From Arenibacter algicola (GTDB lineage Bacteria > Bacteroidota > Bacteroidia > Flavobacteriales > Flavobacteriaceae): DNA of 64,000 nt. How positions within the stretch are numbered: the stretch's first letter is position 1; the number at the start of each line of letters is the position of its first letter. The stretch covers positions 806,001 to 870,000 of the forward strand of contig NZ_JAHKPO010000003.1 of assembly GCF_018860365.1 (NCBI RefSeq), read 5' to 3'. Below the pieces are notes generated by a model. That model had not been told where the DNA came from, did no database searches, and worked only from the letters and a program-made list of their open reading frames with translations. Positions 43,786 to 52,368 of this stretch are shown here, one piece after another. The translations under genes were made by a program, and so were the position numbers.

Positions 43786-45321
43786 TTACTTGGACTTTCC
43801 CCAATCTGGTCCCTCATCCCTAATGTCTTTCCATTGTTCCAACATCAAAGGCTTTAATTTGTTTACCACTTTCGGCTGTGATTCGGCCAAGTCATTTTTT
43901 TGTTCGGGATCGGTAGATAGATCGTAGAGTGCGAATTTTTCGGGAACGGACGACTTCATCCAATCAATGAGGTTGCTACCGTCTTTGTTTTCAGGAAACC
44001 AACCTAGAAGGGTGTAATTGTTATAGCGCATGGCCATATGTGGCATTCTGAAATAGGTGTCTTCATGAGTTGGAAAAAGAAATAAATAGGGCTTGTCCCG
44101 CTTCGTTTTTTCACCGAGAAATGCTGGAAAGGCATCTATGGCGTCTAAAGTTATATCGCTAGAGGTATTTACATTGGCTAGTTTGGCGGCGGTAGTAATA
44201 AAATCTGTCCCTACTACAAATTCATCGCTAGTGGTTCCGGCGGGAATTTTACCGGGATAGCGTACTATACCAGGTACCCGGTGTCCACCTTCATAAGGAT
44301 ATCGTTTCATGCCTTTATAAATTCCGGGAGTTCCAAAGGACATATCGCGAATCGGGTCTTCCCATTCTCCTTTTGATTCTTCCAAGTTTACGGGGTGTTC
44401 AGGGCCATTGTCGCTGGTAAAAATGACCATAGTATTGTCGGTCAGGTTTTCTTTGTCCACCGTCTTCATTAAATTACCAAAGGCGTCATCCAATTGTGAA
44501 ACGGTGCCGTAATATTCTTTTTTATTTTGGGTAATATCATATTCTGGTCGCGCTACCCCGCCATAACTGATCGATTTTTCTAAACTGTCCACCTCGGCAT
44601 TGTTGTACATCTCGCTGTATTTTTCGGGAGGTGCAATTGGAGTGTGGGGTTCGTGGGTAGAAACAATGAGTAGGAACGGTTTGGATTTGTCCCTGATATT
44701 GCTAAGCCAATTGGTGGCCTCCTCGGTAAGTACATCACAATACCAACCATCTACTTCCCCTACAGCTTCCCCGTTCCTGATAAATTTCCCAAAATTTTTG
44801 GGACCTCCAAAAGCATTATGGGTAGAGGCGAACCAATAATCAAACCCTTGGTCGCTTGGACTCGGCTCATCGTATTTTTCGCTTTTTTCCAATCTGGATA
44901 GGTGCCATTTCCCCATAAAGGCGGTTTCATAGCCACCGGACTTTAGCAGTTCGGCTATGGTAACTTCATCTTTCTTCAAATAAGCTCCATAAGCTCCCTG
45001 AATATAATAAAAACCACTTCTATAAGGGTTTCTGCCCGTTAATAGGCCGGCTCTTGAAGGGGAACATACGGTTCCAGCAGAATGGCAATCGGTCAACAAA
45101 ACCCCTTCCGAGGCAAATTTATCTATTTCGGGTGTTTTTATAATGGGGCTTCCATAACAACCTAAATCCCCATACCCTAGATCATCCGTTAAGTAAATAA
45201 TGATATTGGGTTTCTTTTCTTCTTCTTTTTGAGGTGACTTCTCTTTACAGGAAGAAAAAAGAACAAGCAATGTAAATGTAAAGGTGAAAATTTGTAAAAT
45301 CTGTATACTTGATTTTCTCAT
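43786..45321 (-). CDS. S1-family sulfatase lipoprotein, tandem copy B
   Basis: Sulfatase of 511 aa from the ATG at 45321 (MRKSSIQIL); an earlier ATG at 45360 adds 13 residues before the signal. The lipobox is VLFSSC (Cys25). Motifs are LTDDLGYGDLGCYG, Cys86 in CSPSR followed by AGLLTG, GKWHLSR, and FTSDNGPEHPVN. It matches copy A (42216-43745) through most of its length, the differences being concentrated in the signal peptide and the C-terminal subdomain. It lies 84 bp after the symporter gene in the same operon as an L-sugar-type GH95 and two dehydrogenases, suggesting a sulfated form of the same sugar as substrate. That link is inferred. Confidence 0.94.
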   Translation of the reverse strand: MRKSSIQILQIFTFTFTLLVLFSSCKEKSPQKEEEKKPNIIIYLTDDLGYGDLGCYGSPIIKTPEIDKFASEGVLLTDCHSAGTVCSPSRAGLLTGRNPYRSGFYYIQGAYGAYLKKDEVTIAELLKSGGYETAFMGKWHLSRLEKSEKYDEPSPSDQGFDYWFASTHNAFGGPKNFGKFIRNGEAVGEVDGWYCDVLTEEATNWLSNIRDKSKPFLLIVSTHEPHTPIAPPEKYSEMYNNAEVDSLEKSISYGGVARPEYDITQNKKEYYGTVSQLDDAFGNLMKTVDKENLTDNTMVIFTSDNGPEHPVNLEESKGEWEDPIRDMSFGTPGIYKGMKRYPYEGGHRVPGIVRYPGKIPAGTTSDEFVVGTDFITTAAKLANVNTSSDITLDAIDAFPAFLGEKTKRDKPYLFLFPTHEDTYFRMPHMAMRYNNYTLLGWFPENKDGSNLIDWMKSSVPEKFALYDLSTDPEQKNDLAESQPKVVNKLKPLMLEQWKDIRDEGPDWGKSK

Positions 45322-45405
45322 AATGGGGACTATTTTAGGAGTATATTTTTGGAACATCAATTTTTTTAGAGCTATTATTTTGGGAATTGTAAATACTAAA
45401 AGTGA

Positions 45406-47019
45406 TTATTGAAAAATGGTATAAAGGATGATTAGGGTAAAAAGCAATAAACCGGCATAAAGTCGGACATCCTTAGCACCTTTGAACTCTTTGTCCGTTA
45501 GAAATTGCCATGGGTTGTCCCATGTATATTGCAATTGCTCCACGCTGGGTTTGGGAGTAAGGTAACTAACTATAAAATATACTACGGAACATATACAGAA
45601 CAACCACCATGCCTGCATCATAAAGGGTATTCCCCAATTATCTGTTATAATACTTGGTTTCCCGTAGAGAGTTGGGATGAAATCGGCAGCAAACGCACTG
45701 ATTCCCAGTAGAAATCCAAATATCAAAGTAATCAATGAGGCTTCCTTTGTCCCCCTTTTACTGAATACCCCAAATAGAAATACCGTAGCAATTGGCGGGG
45801 CCAATGCGGCGGCAATCTTGTTGATGGCCTCAAATATACTATTGAATCTTCCTCCTTGGGTAGACCAGGCAATGGCTAAAATCATTACAACAACCGCTAC
45901 ATATTTTCCTATTTGTACTTGTTTTTTATCGGAAAGTGATGGTTTAAGCCTTTTGGCTATGTCTATGGCCACTAGGGTAGAACAGCTGTTGAGTGCGGCG
46001 GCAATGGTACTCATTAGTGCAGAAAGTAAGGCCGCGGCAAAAATGCCCTTTATTCCGATGGGTAAAAGTTCATTGATAAGTACGGGTAAAGTTTCATTGC
46101 TCGTGGCTATTTTATCTTTAAACAATACATAGCCAATAACCCCTGGCAATACCATAATAAATACGGGAAGGATTTTTAGAAAACCTGCGAAAATGGGTCC
46201 CTTTTGGGCATCATCCTCACTTTTGGCAGCCAGTACGCGTTGTACTATAGTCTGGTCCGAACACCAGTACCAAAGACCCAATATTGGATAGCCTAAGAAT
46301 ATAGCATACCATGAAAGTCCCGAATTTCCGGCATTATCGCCGCTTCTAAGCATGCTCAGTTGGTCGGGTTTTATTCTGTCTTTAAAATCGGCTAGGGTGT
46401 TCACCCCAATTTCTGGCAGTGCGTTAATGGCAAATATGGTTAGTATCACTGCACCAATGATCAAGACAACCGTTTGGACTGTTTCGGTTATTACTACAGC
46501 TTTTAATCCACCTAGGATGGTATAGGTGGCGGTTATGACCGATATTATTATAATGGAAACAAATACATCGATCCCAAAAAAGGATTTGAATACTATGGCC
46601 CCTGCATAGAGGCTCATCCCTATGTGCACAAACAATGCACCTAATATGGCCATAAAGGCCAAGAAGGACCTTGAGGGGGAACCGTATCTTCTTTCCAGGA
46701 ATTCCGGCAGTGTGGAAATTTGGCTTTTGAAGTAAAAAGGAGCGAAAATAAGTCCAAGAAATATCAGGACCACTGAGGCCATCCATTCAAAATTACCCCA
46801 GACCAATCCGTCCTCAAAGCCCGAAGCCGCCAAACCAACCAAATGTATGGTAGAAATATTACTCGCAAAAAGAGCAGCACCAATTATAACCCAATTTAGA
46901 CTACGCCCGGCCAGAAAATAGTTGTCCGAAGTCATTTTAGTCTTTCCTGTGGACATTATACCCAGCACTAGAATTCCAACTAGGTATAACAGAATTATAA
47001 TTAGGTCAATTGTGCTCAT
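45406..47019 (-). CDS. Sodium/solute symporter (SSS/SGLT family), probable monosaccharide importer
   Basis: Inner-membrane symporter of 537 aa from the ATG at 47019 (MSTIDLIIIL), which leaves 1 bp after the stop of the preceding gene; a start at 47040 would overlap it. Many hydrophobic helices of the SSS fold (about 13-14) are visible. Family blocks include NYFLAGRSLNWVIIGAALFASNIST near residue 32, STLPEFLERRYG around 100, LGLWYWCSDQTIVQRVLAAK around 250, and ALLSALMSTIAAALNS around 330. It is the SGLT-type sugar branch. Its tight coupling to two sugar dehydrogenases and a GH95 implies uptake of the monosaccharide they release, L-galactose or L-fucose. The family is firm; the sugar is inferred. 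Confidence 0.94.
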   Translation of the reverse strand: MSTIDLIIILLYLVGILVLGIMSTGKTKMTSDNYFLAGRSLNWVIIGAALFASNISTIHLVGLAASGFEDGLVWGNFEWMASVVLIFLGLIFAPFYFKSQISTLPEFLERRYGSPSRSFLAFMAILGALFVHIGMSLYAGAIVFKSFFGIDVFVSIIIISVITATYTILGGLKAVVITETVQTVVLIIGAVILTIFAINALPEIGVNTLADFKDRIKPDQLSMLRSGDNAGNSGLSWYAIFLGYPILGLWYWCSDQTIVQRVLAAKSEDDAQKGPIFAGFLKILPVFIMVLPGVIGYVLFKDKIATSNETLPVLINELLPIGIKGIFAAALLSALMSTIAAALNSCSTLVAIDIAKRLKPSLSDKKQVQIGKYVAVVVMILAIAWSTQGGRFNSIFEAINKIAAALAPPIATVFLFGVFSKRGTKEASLITLIFGFLLGISAFAADFIPTLYGKPSIITDNWGIPFMMQAWWLFCICSVVYFIVSYLTPKPSVEQLQYTWDNPWQFLTDKEFKGAKDVRLYAGLLLFTLIILYTIFQ

Positions 47020-47020
47020 A

Positions 47021-47983
47021 TTAGTCGTTATATTCTCCAAAATCGAAATCCTTGTTCCTTATTGGTTCAAGAAATTGTTTTATGTTTTCAATCATAGCTT
47101 GATCTATCGGTTCTTCAATCCAATCAACATTTTTATTTAAGATACTTCTTTCTGTACAACTAAATAAAGTAGTTGGAATCTCAGGGTTACTTAGGGCATA
47201 TTGAACAGCTAATTTTTCAATAGGAACATTGTTTTCCCTGCAAAAATTAAGTGTTTTGTTTATCACACACAAATCTTTATTGTTAATTGGATACCAGTCA
47301 GGAGGACCTTGGTGGGTCAACAATCCACTTGCAAATGGAGAAGCACTTACCAAGCCCATTCCCTTGGCCTTAATTTTTGGTATTAAATCCAATAGCTCAT
47401 CGTTGATTAGGGTGTAATGATTGTGCACCAGTACGGTGTCCAGATCATAATTGGGGATAACCTTGTTGAGCACTTCAATAGAATAACAAGAGACTCCAAC
47501 AGCCCTAATTTTCCCCGCCTTTTTTAAATCCCTTAGTGCAGCAAGGCCTTCGTTTAAAGCCATTTCCAAATGAGTGCCTTTATTATATTCAATATCATGT
47601 AAAAAAAGCATGTCTATATAATCGGTTTGAAGCCGCTTAAGGCTACCTTCTACCGATTTCAATATTGCTTGGTAACTGAAATTTAACTCTGGAGGTAAAG
47701 ATGCGATTTTTCCAGCTTTGGTAGAAAGGATTATTTCTGAACGTTTTAAATCTTTTAGGCCCTGGCCTAATAATGTTTCGGAAGTAACCGGACCATAGGT
47801 AGAAGTGCTTCTACCATATGCAGGGGAAGTGTCAAAGTAATTAATACCTCGGTCAAATGCGTTATGCACTGTTTTTATGGCTTCATCCTTTTCTACGTTA
47901 TTGAACATACCGCCTATTGCTGAAGCACCAAAGCCTAATTCGCTTATTTTAATATTGGTTTCACCTAGGGTATTGTATTTCAT
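47021..47983 (-). CDS. Aldo/keto reductase, candidate L-galactose/L-fucose 1-dehydrogenase
   Basis: NAD(P)-dependent aldo/keto reductase of 320 aa. The catalytic tetrad is visible: Asp51 and Tyr56 in FDTSPAYGRS, Lys89 in LSTKAGK, and His129 in LFLHDIEY. The overall pattern (ELGFGASAIGG, then YGPVTSETLLGQGLK) is close to the D-threo-aldose/L-fucose dehydrogenases and plant L-galactose dehydrogenases of this superfamily, which oxidise C1 of L-sugars to lactones. It lies 6 bp after the zinc dehydrogenase and 1 bp before the symporter, so the three are translationally linked. The AKR call is firm. The sugar is inferred from context, and a reducing role cannot be excluded. Confidence 0.88.
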   Translation of the reverse strand: MKYNTLGETNIKISELGFGASAIGGMFNNVEKDEAIKTVHNAFDRGINYFDTSPAYGRSTSTYGPVTSETLLGQGLKDLKRSEIILSTKAGKIASLPPELNFSYQAILKSVEGSLKRLQTDYIDMLFLHDIEYNKGTHLEMALNEGLAALRDLKKAGKIRAVGVSCYSIEVLNKVIPNYDLDTVLVHNHYTLINDELLDLIPKIKAKGMGLVSASPFASGLLTHQGPPDWYPINNKDLCVINKTLNFCRENNVPIEKLAVQYALSNPEIPTTLFSCTERSILNKNVDWIEEPIDQAMIENIKQFLEPIRNKDFDFGEYND

Positions 47984-47989
47984 ACTTTT

Positions 47990-49027
47990 TTAATTTTTTA
48001 CTACAATCTTAATATCATCTATGGAATCTGAAGCTTTTTGCAAGGCTTCAGGTATTTCGTCAAAAGGAAATCGATTTGTAATTATTTTGGTAAGGTCTAT
48101 TTTTTGTTGCTCCAAAAGCTCAATGGCCAATGAATATTCCTGGTTAAAACGAAAGGAAGATTGAAAGGTGAGTTCATTTTTCATAAAAGCCGAAAATGGG
48201 AACTGGGCATTGTCGTGATGCATACCCAATTGAACTACTTTACCTCCCTTTTTAATGAACTTGATCGTATTGGTAAGAATACTGCTGGCTCCTGATGCTT
48301 CCAATAAAATATCAAATCCATCTGGGGCTATGGCAAATAAATCTTCCTCAAAATCTGGCTCCTTTGGATTTAAGGCTGCTGTTACCCCTATTTCCATTGC
48401 TTTTTGCAGGGCAGCCGTTCTTATATCCGTAATTACAATTGGTTGGGATGTATATAGGGCGGCTGCCATATGGCAAAGTTGGCCAATGGTACCTGCCCCG
48501 GTAATAAGAACCGATTTTCCTTTTAGATCGCCAGCTATGGTAAGGGCATGCAGAACAACCGAGAGTGGTTCCAATAATGCAGCCATTTCAAAACTTATAA
48601 AATCCTTTAAGGGTACACAGTTTTCGGCAGGGATCTTAATATACTCTGAAAAGCCACCATTAAGATGGGGAAAAACACTTGCCGATCCCAAGTACTTCAT
48701 GGAAGGACATAAGTTTTGTTTTCCTGCTTTACAATGAATACAGGTTTTACAAGGTCTGGATGGGTTAATGCTTACCCTGGTTCCATTTTTTAGCATGGGA
48801 AACAAAGAAGATTCTTTTTCTATTTCTCCTGAAAGTTCATGACCAAGGGCAAAGGGTGCTTTGGGAATGAAATCGCCAATTTTACCATCTTTATAATAAT
48901 GGATATCCGAACCACAGATACCCACCGACCTTACCTTTACGATAACTTCATTCTCGGCAGTATCCTCCGGGTAGGGGATATCGGAATACCTTACATCCTT
49001 TTTTCCGTACAACAAATATGATTTCAT
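47990..49027 (-). CDS. Zinc-dependent medium-chain alcohol dehydrogenase, candidate L-galactonate or polyol dehydrogenase
   Basis: MDR-family dehydrogenase of 345 aa. Catalytic zinc ligands are Cys38 in GICGSD, and His63 and Glu64 in GHE. Structural zinc ligands are Cys93, Cys96, Cys99 and Cys107. The Rossmann motif is GAGTIGQL. It belongs to the sorbitol, L-idonate 5- and L-galactonate 5-dehydrogenase group rather than to ethanol dehydrogenases. Its start codon overlaps the GH95 stop by 4 bp (ATGA), a strong sign of translational coupling with that glycosidase. In an L-galactose pathway it would oxidise L-galactonate to D-tagaturonate after the aldo/keto reductase. The family is firm; the substrate is a hypothesis. 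Confidence 0.9.
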   Translation of the reverse strand: MKSYLLYGKKDVRYSDIPYPEDTAENEVIVKVRSVGICGSDIHYYKDGKIGDFIPKAPFALGHELSGEIEKESSLFPMLKNGTRVSINPSRPCKTCIHCKAGKQNLCPSMKYLGSASVFPHLNGGFSEYIKIPAENCVPLKDFISFEMAALLEPLSVVLHALTIAGDLKGKSVLITGAGTIGQLCHMAAALYTSQPIVITDIRTAALQKAMEIGVTAALNPKEPDFEEDLFAIAPDGFDILLEASGASSILTNTIKFIKKGGKVVQLGMHHDNAQFPFSAFMKNELTFQSSFRFNQEYSLAIELLEQQKIDLTKIITNRFPFDEIPEALQKASDSIDDIKIVVKN

Positions 49028-51486
49028 ATCTCCTTTATGGTGTAAGTTTTACCCTTTACAGTGCTAAATTCTATTATTTTATTAGGACGTTTTTTAACAC
49101 TGATAGGTTTTCCGTCCAAGAATACTTTTACCTTGTTATTGGTTTTTAATCTAAACCGTTCACCAGCTTTGGAAAGTACTTTGGTAGAGGTAAGTTCTTT
49201 GTTTTTCCAACTGAAATCCAGTTCAAATCCTCCTCTGGCGCATACTCCCTTAAATTCACCATCTGACCATTCGGTAGGAAGTGCAGGTAGTAATTCTATA
49301 TAGCCTTCATGGGATTGGATAAGCATTTCGGTAATTCCGGCTGTGACACCAAATGAACCATCTACTTGTAAGGGTTTGCCACATTTTGCAAAAAGTGAAG
49401 CATAACATTGCTCCTTTAAATATCCTTTGAAAATAGAGTTGGCCCTATCCCCGTCATTTAAACGGGCCCAAAGCGACATTTTCCAGCCTCTTGAAAAACC
49501 GGTACCACCGTCACCTCGCTGTTCCAATACCTTTTTAACGGGTTCAATAAAATCGGGCGTACGGACAGGGGAAATAACATTCCCGGGATAAAGGCCATAA
49601 AGGTGGGAGAAATGACGATGCTTGTCTTCCATTTGTTCATAATCCTCTGTCCATTCTTGAAGCATGCCGTCCCTGCCTACTTGAGAGGGTGGGAAGCGGT
49701 CTCTGGCTGCAAGTACGGCTTTGGCATACTCACCGTCTTTTTTCAATATTTTGGAGGCTTCTCCGTAATAGGCGAATAAATCTTTAAGTATTTGCATATC
49801 CATGGTGGCACCTGCTACTATGGTGGTGAAATAGTACATTCCGGTCACTTCATCATAGAAGTATTCATAACCCTTTCCTTTTGGGGGATTCTCTGGGGAA
49901 TTGGATGGATTGGTAACCAACCAGTCCTTCCCTGGATATTCCACTAGGAAATCCATAAAAAAATCGACCGACCCTTTAATAATGGGATATACCTCTTTTA
50001 AATATTCTTTGTCCTGGGTAAACAGATAATGCTCCCACAGGTGGGTAGTTAACCATGCACCGCCCACGGTATAAGTACCCCAGGTTGGTCCGTCCATAGG
50101 GGCAGCAACCCTCCATAGATCGGTGTTTTGATGAAAGACCCAGCCACCGGCTCCGTAGTGCTCCTTGGCTACTTCAGCTCCTTGGTCTGTAAGTTCTTTT
50201 ACCATAGTAATTAAAGGCTCTGAAAACTCGGATAAATTGGCGGTTTCAACAGGCCAGTAATTCATTTCGGTATTTATGTTGGTAGTGTATTTTGAATCCC
50301 AGGCCGGGTTCATGTCATTGTTCCATATGCCCTGAAGGTTGGCGGGCTGGGTTCCAGGTCTGGAAGAGGCTATTAGAAGATATCTACCAAAATTATAACA
50401 AAGGGTAGCCAATTGTGGATCCGGATCAGTTTGTATCTTGGACATACGCTCGTCCGTTGTCAAATACGAATTATCAGTAGTAGGAAGTGTCAGGGAAACC
50501 CTGTCATAATATTCTTTGTGGTCCTCAACGGCACTTTGTTTAATGTTTGTAAAGGAACTACCTTCCAAATCGGCCATCATTTTCTCTACTCTGGCATGTT
50601 CGTCGGCACTGACATCCTTATAATTGATGAAGTTTGTAGCGGCTACAAAATAAAGGGTAACGGCATTGGCGTTTTCAATCTTTAGTCTACTACCTTTTAG
50701 AGTCATACTGCCTCCTTCGGGAAGGGCTTTTATTCTTGCCTCGTATTTTAATTGACCATCAACTCCCAGGTAATCGGCAGACTTACCGGTTAGCTTCAAT
50801 TGGTTATTTCCTAAGCCGTCCATTCGAAAGTAGTCGGTGGCATAGTTGGAGTGGGAGTTGTTTCTGACCCCTCTCAATTCGGCATCCAATGAAATGCTTC
50901 CTGCTTTGTCAGCGGATATACGTACCGCAATGGTCTGGTCAATGGCGGAAGCAATTATTTCCCGCGTGTAGTTGATACCGTTGGCCTTATATTTAACCGT
51001 AGCGATTCCTGTTTTCAGGTCAAGGGACCTACTGTAGTTGGTTACGCTGTCTTGGCCGAAAAAAAGATGCAGGTTGGCCATGGACTGATACTTCTGTTGC
51101 TCCACAGGGTATCCCATAAGAGCACGACCAAATAGCTTATGGGCCTCTATAGGTTTACCTTCAAAAATGTATTTTTGAATTTTGGGCAGTTCTTTGTATC
51201 CTCCTTTTACTACAGTTGAATAAGGGCCTCCCGTCCAATAGGTCTCCTCATTGAACTGAATTTTTTCCTCTCCATATTTTCCATAAACCATAGCGCCCAA
51301 CCGACCATTGCCAACAGGAAGTGCTTCCTCCCAAATAGCAGCAGGTTCATCGAACCACAACGTATTGGCGGGATCAATTTTTTGGCCGCTCGCTGGTAGG
51401 TTTGTCGTCGAATTCCCGGGAGATTGGCCAAAAAGCTGAGCTCCCACAAAAACAATCGAAAATAATAGTTTGGATTTTAAGTGCAT
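49024..51486 (-). CDS. GH95 enzyme of the Thr type, candidate alpha-L-galactosidase
   Basis: Secreted GH95 of 820 aa with a signal peptide ending QLFGQ (about residue 21). Catalytic Asn403 and Asn405 are in KYTTNINTEMNYWP, the general acid Glu611 in LQEW, and Asp709 in LQVDGSFG. Residue 401, two before the first Asn, is Thr instead of the His of fucosidases; as I recall, this change marks alpha-L-galactosidase activity in a Bacteroides enzyme because it makes room for the C6 hydroxyl. It heads a probable seven-gene operon and overlaps the zinc dehydrogenase by 4 bp. It is a close paralogue, of the same length, of the GH95 at 55973. The GH95 call is firm; the specificity is a prediction. Confidence 0.92.
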   Translation of the reverse strand: MHLKSKLLFSIVFVGAQLFGQSPGNSTTNLPASGQKIDPANTLWFDEPAAIWEEALPVGNGRLGAMVYGKYGEEKIQFNEETYWTGGPYSTVVKGGYKELPKIQKYIFEGKPIEAHKLFGRALMGYPVEQQKYQSMANLHLFFGQDSVTNYSRSLDLKTGIATVKYKANGINYTREIIASAIDQTIAVRISADKAGSISLDAELRGVRNNSHSNYATDYFRMDGLGNNQLKLTGKSADYLGVDGQLKYEARIKALPEGGSMTLKGSRLKIENANAVTLYFVAATNFINYKDVSADEHARVEKMMADLEGSSFTNIKQSAVEDHKEYYDRVSLTLPTTDNSYLTTDERMSKIQTDPDPQLATLCYNFGRYLLIASSRPGTQPANLQGIWNNDMNPAWDSKYTTNINTEMNYWPVETANLSEFSEPLITMVKELTDQGAEVAKEHYGAGGWVFHQNTDLWRVAAPMDGPTWGTYTVGGAWLTTHLWEHYLFTQDKEYLKEVYPIIKGSVDFFMDFLVEYPGKDWLVTNPSNSPENPPKGKGYEYFYDEVTGMYYFTTIVAGATMDMQILKDLFAYYGEASKILKKDGEYAKAVLAARDRFPPSQVGRDGMLQEWTEDYEQMEDKHRHFSHLYGLYPGNVISPVRTPDFIEPVKKVLEQRGDGGTGFSRGWKMSLWARLNDGDRANSIFKGYLKEQCYASLFAKCGKPLQVDGSFGVTAGITEMLIQSHEGYIELLPALPTEWSDGEFKGVCARGGFELDFSWKNKELTSTKVLSKAGERFRLKTNNKVKVFLDGKPISVKKRPNKIIEFSTVKGKTYTIKEI

Positions 51487-52368
51487 ATGGATAAAATTTT
51501 AAATAGTGTTTCTGTTTTATATTTCTCCCAACGGATTCAAATATCATTAATACTTATGCTTCTTGTAAAAGCATGAATTTTTATTATTGGTTGAATAGCT
51601 AAATTGAGGGATTGTGACGAATTCCTATTTTTATTTAAATACTTGAAGCAAGAGCAAGATTAAAAAAAGGAGTAGCAGTGTATGGTATACTGCTACTCCC
51701 GGACTAACTCAAACTAACTTAATAAACAATATATTTAAATGTTCCTGCAGTAATCAGTCTTGGTAAACCTCATTAATGCTATCATTTTTTATTTCAAAGT
51801 AACTTTTGTTTTATCTGTTATTAATATAGGTTTAATAACTTTTGTAAAGTTAGGAATTTTTAAAAGATTAATTGCAATTAATATTAGCTTTAAACTGTAC
51901 TATATTAACAATATTTGCAATTTATACAAAGTGAAATGATTAAAAAGTAATTGTAATATTGATGTAAAATACTTATAATAAATAGTTTGTGTAAATTGCT
52001 GATTACAAATCCCAGTTCTTGTTTGTTGTGTAAAAGTCTTATTAATATAATATAAATAAGTAGTTGTGTGTGATGTAAATTATTGAGGTGTTACCGTTTT
52101 ATATTTCTTTATAAAGTATCAGATCTATTTATTAAGTGGTTGGCTTAGGTGAGGTCGTGCATGGAATATGCTTAAATCTAAAGGATGCCTTAGGTCTAAC
52201 CGTGAAAAGGGCTATTTTTCTTGGAATGTGGGGTATGTAGTAATATTCTGGAGCGATTATTATAGGGATAATAATATCTTATGATATTGTATTTAATAAG
52301 TGTTGATGAAACTGGCCATTGACTTACAAAGGATTTGGTCAAATGAGGTAAGTTTGGAATAGTATATA
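51487..52368. other. Long AT-rich intergenic region with a minus-strand terminator
   Basis: No coding frame or RNA gene is evident in 882 bp. It must contain the promoter of the GH95-dehydrogenase operon, which starts at 51486. A strong hairpin at 51669-51699 oriented for minus-strand transcripts is listed separately. The stretch 51780-52060 is strongly AT-rich, with repeated TTAATATTA-type words. No exact TAnnTTTG element was found on the minus strand. Confidence 0.5.
51662..51699 (-). terminator. Minus-strand intrinsic terminator
   Basis: GGAGTAGCAGT (51669-51679) and ACTGCTACTCC (51689-51699) form a perfect 11-bp stem with a 9-nt loop. Read on the minus strand it is followed by seven T residues. 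It lies about 670 nt past the stop codon of the cytochrome gene ending at 52369. Confidence 0.8.

Noticed and set aside
45677-46132. A 151-residue plus-strand frame over the symporter
   Set aside because: It is antisense to conserved transmembrane helices; hydrophobic runs explain the open frame.
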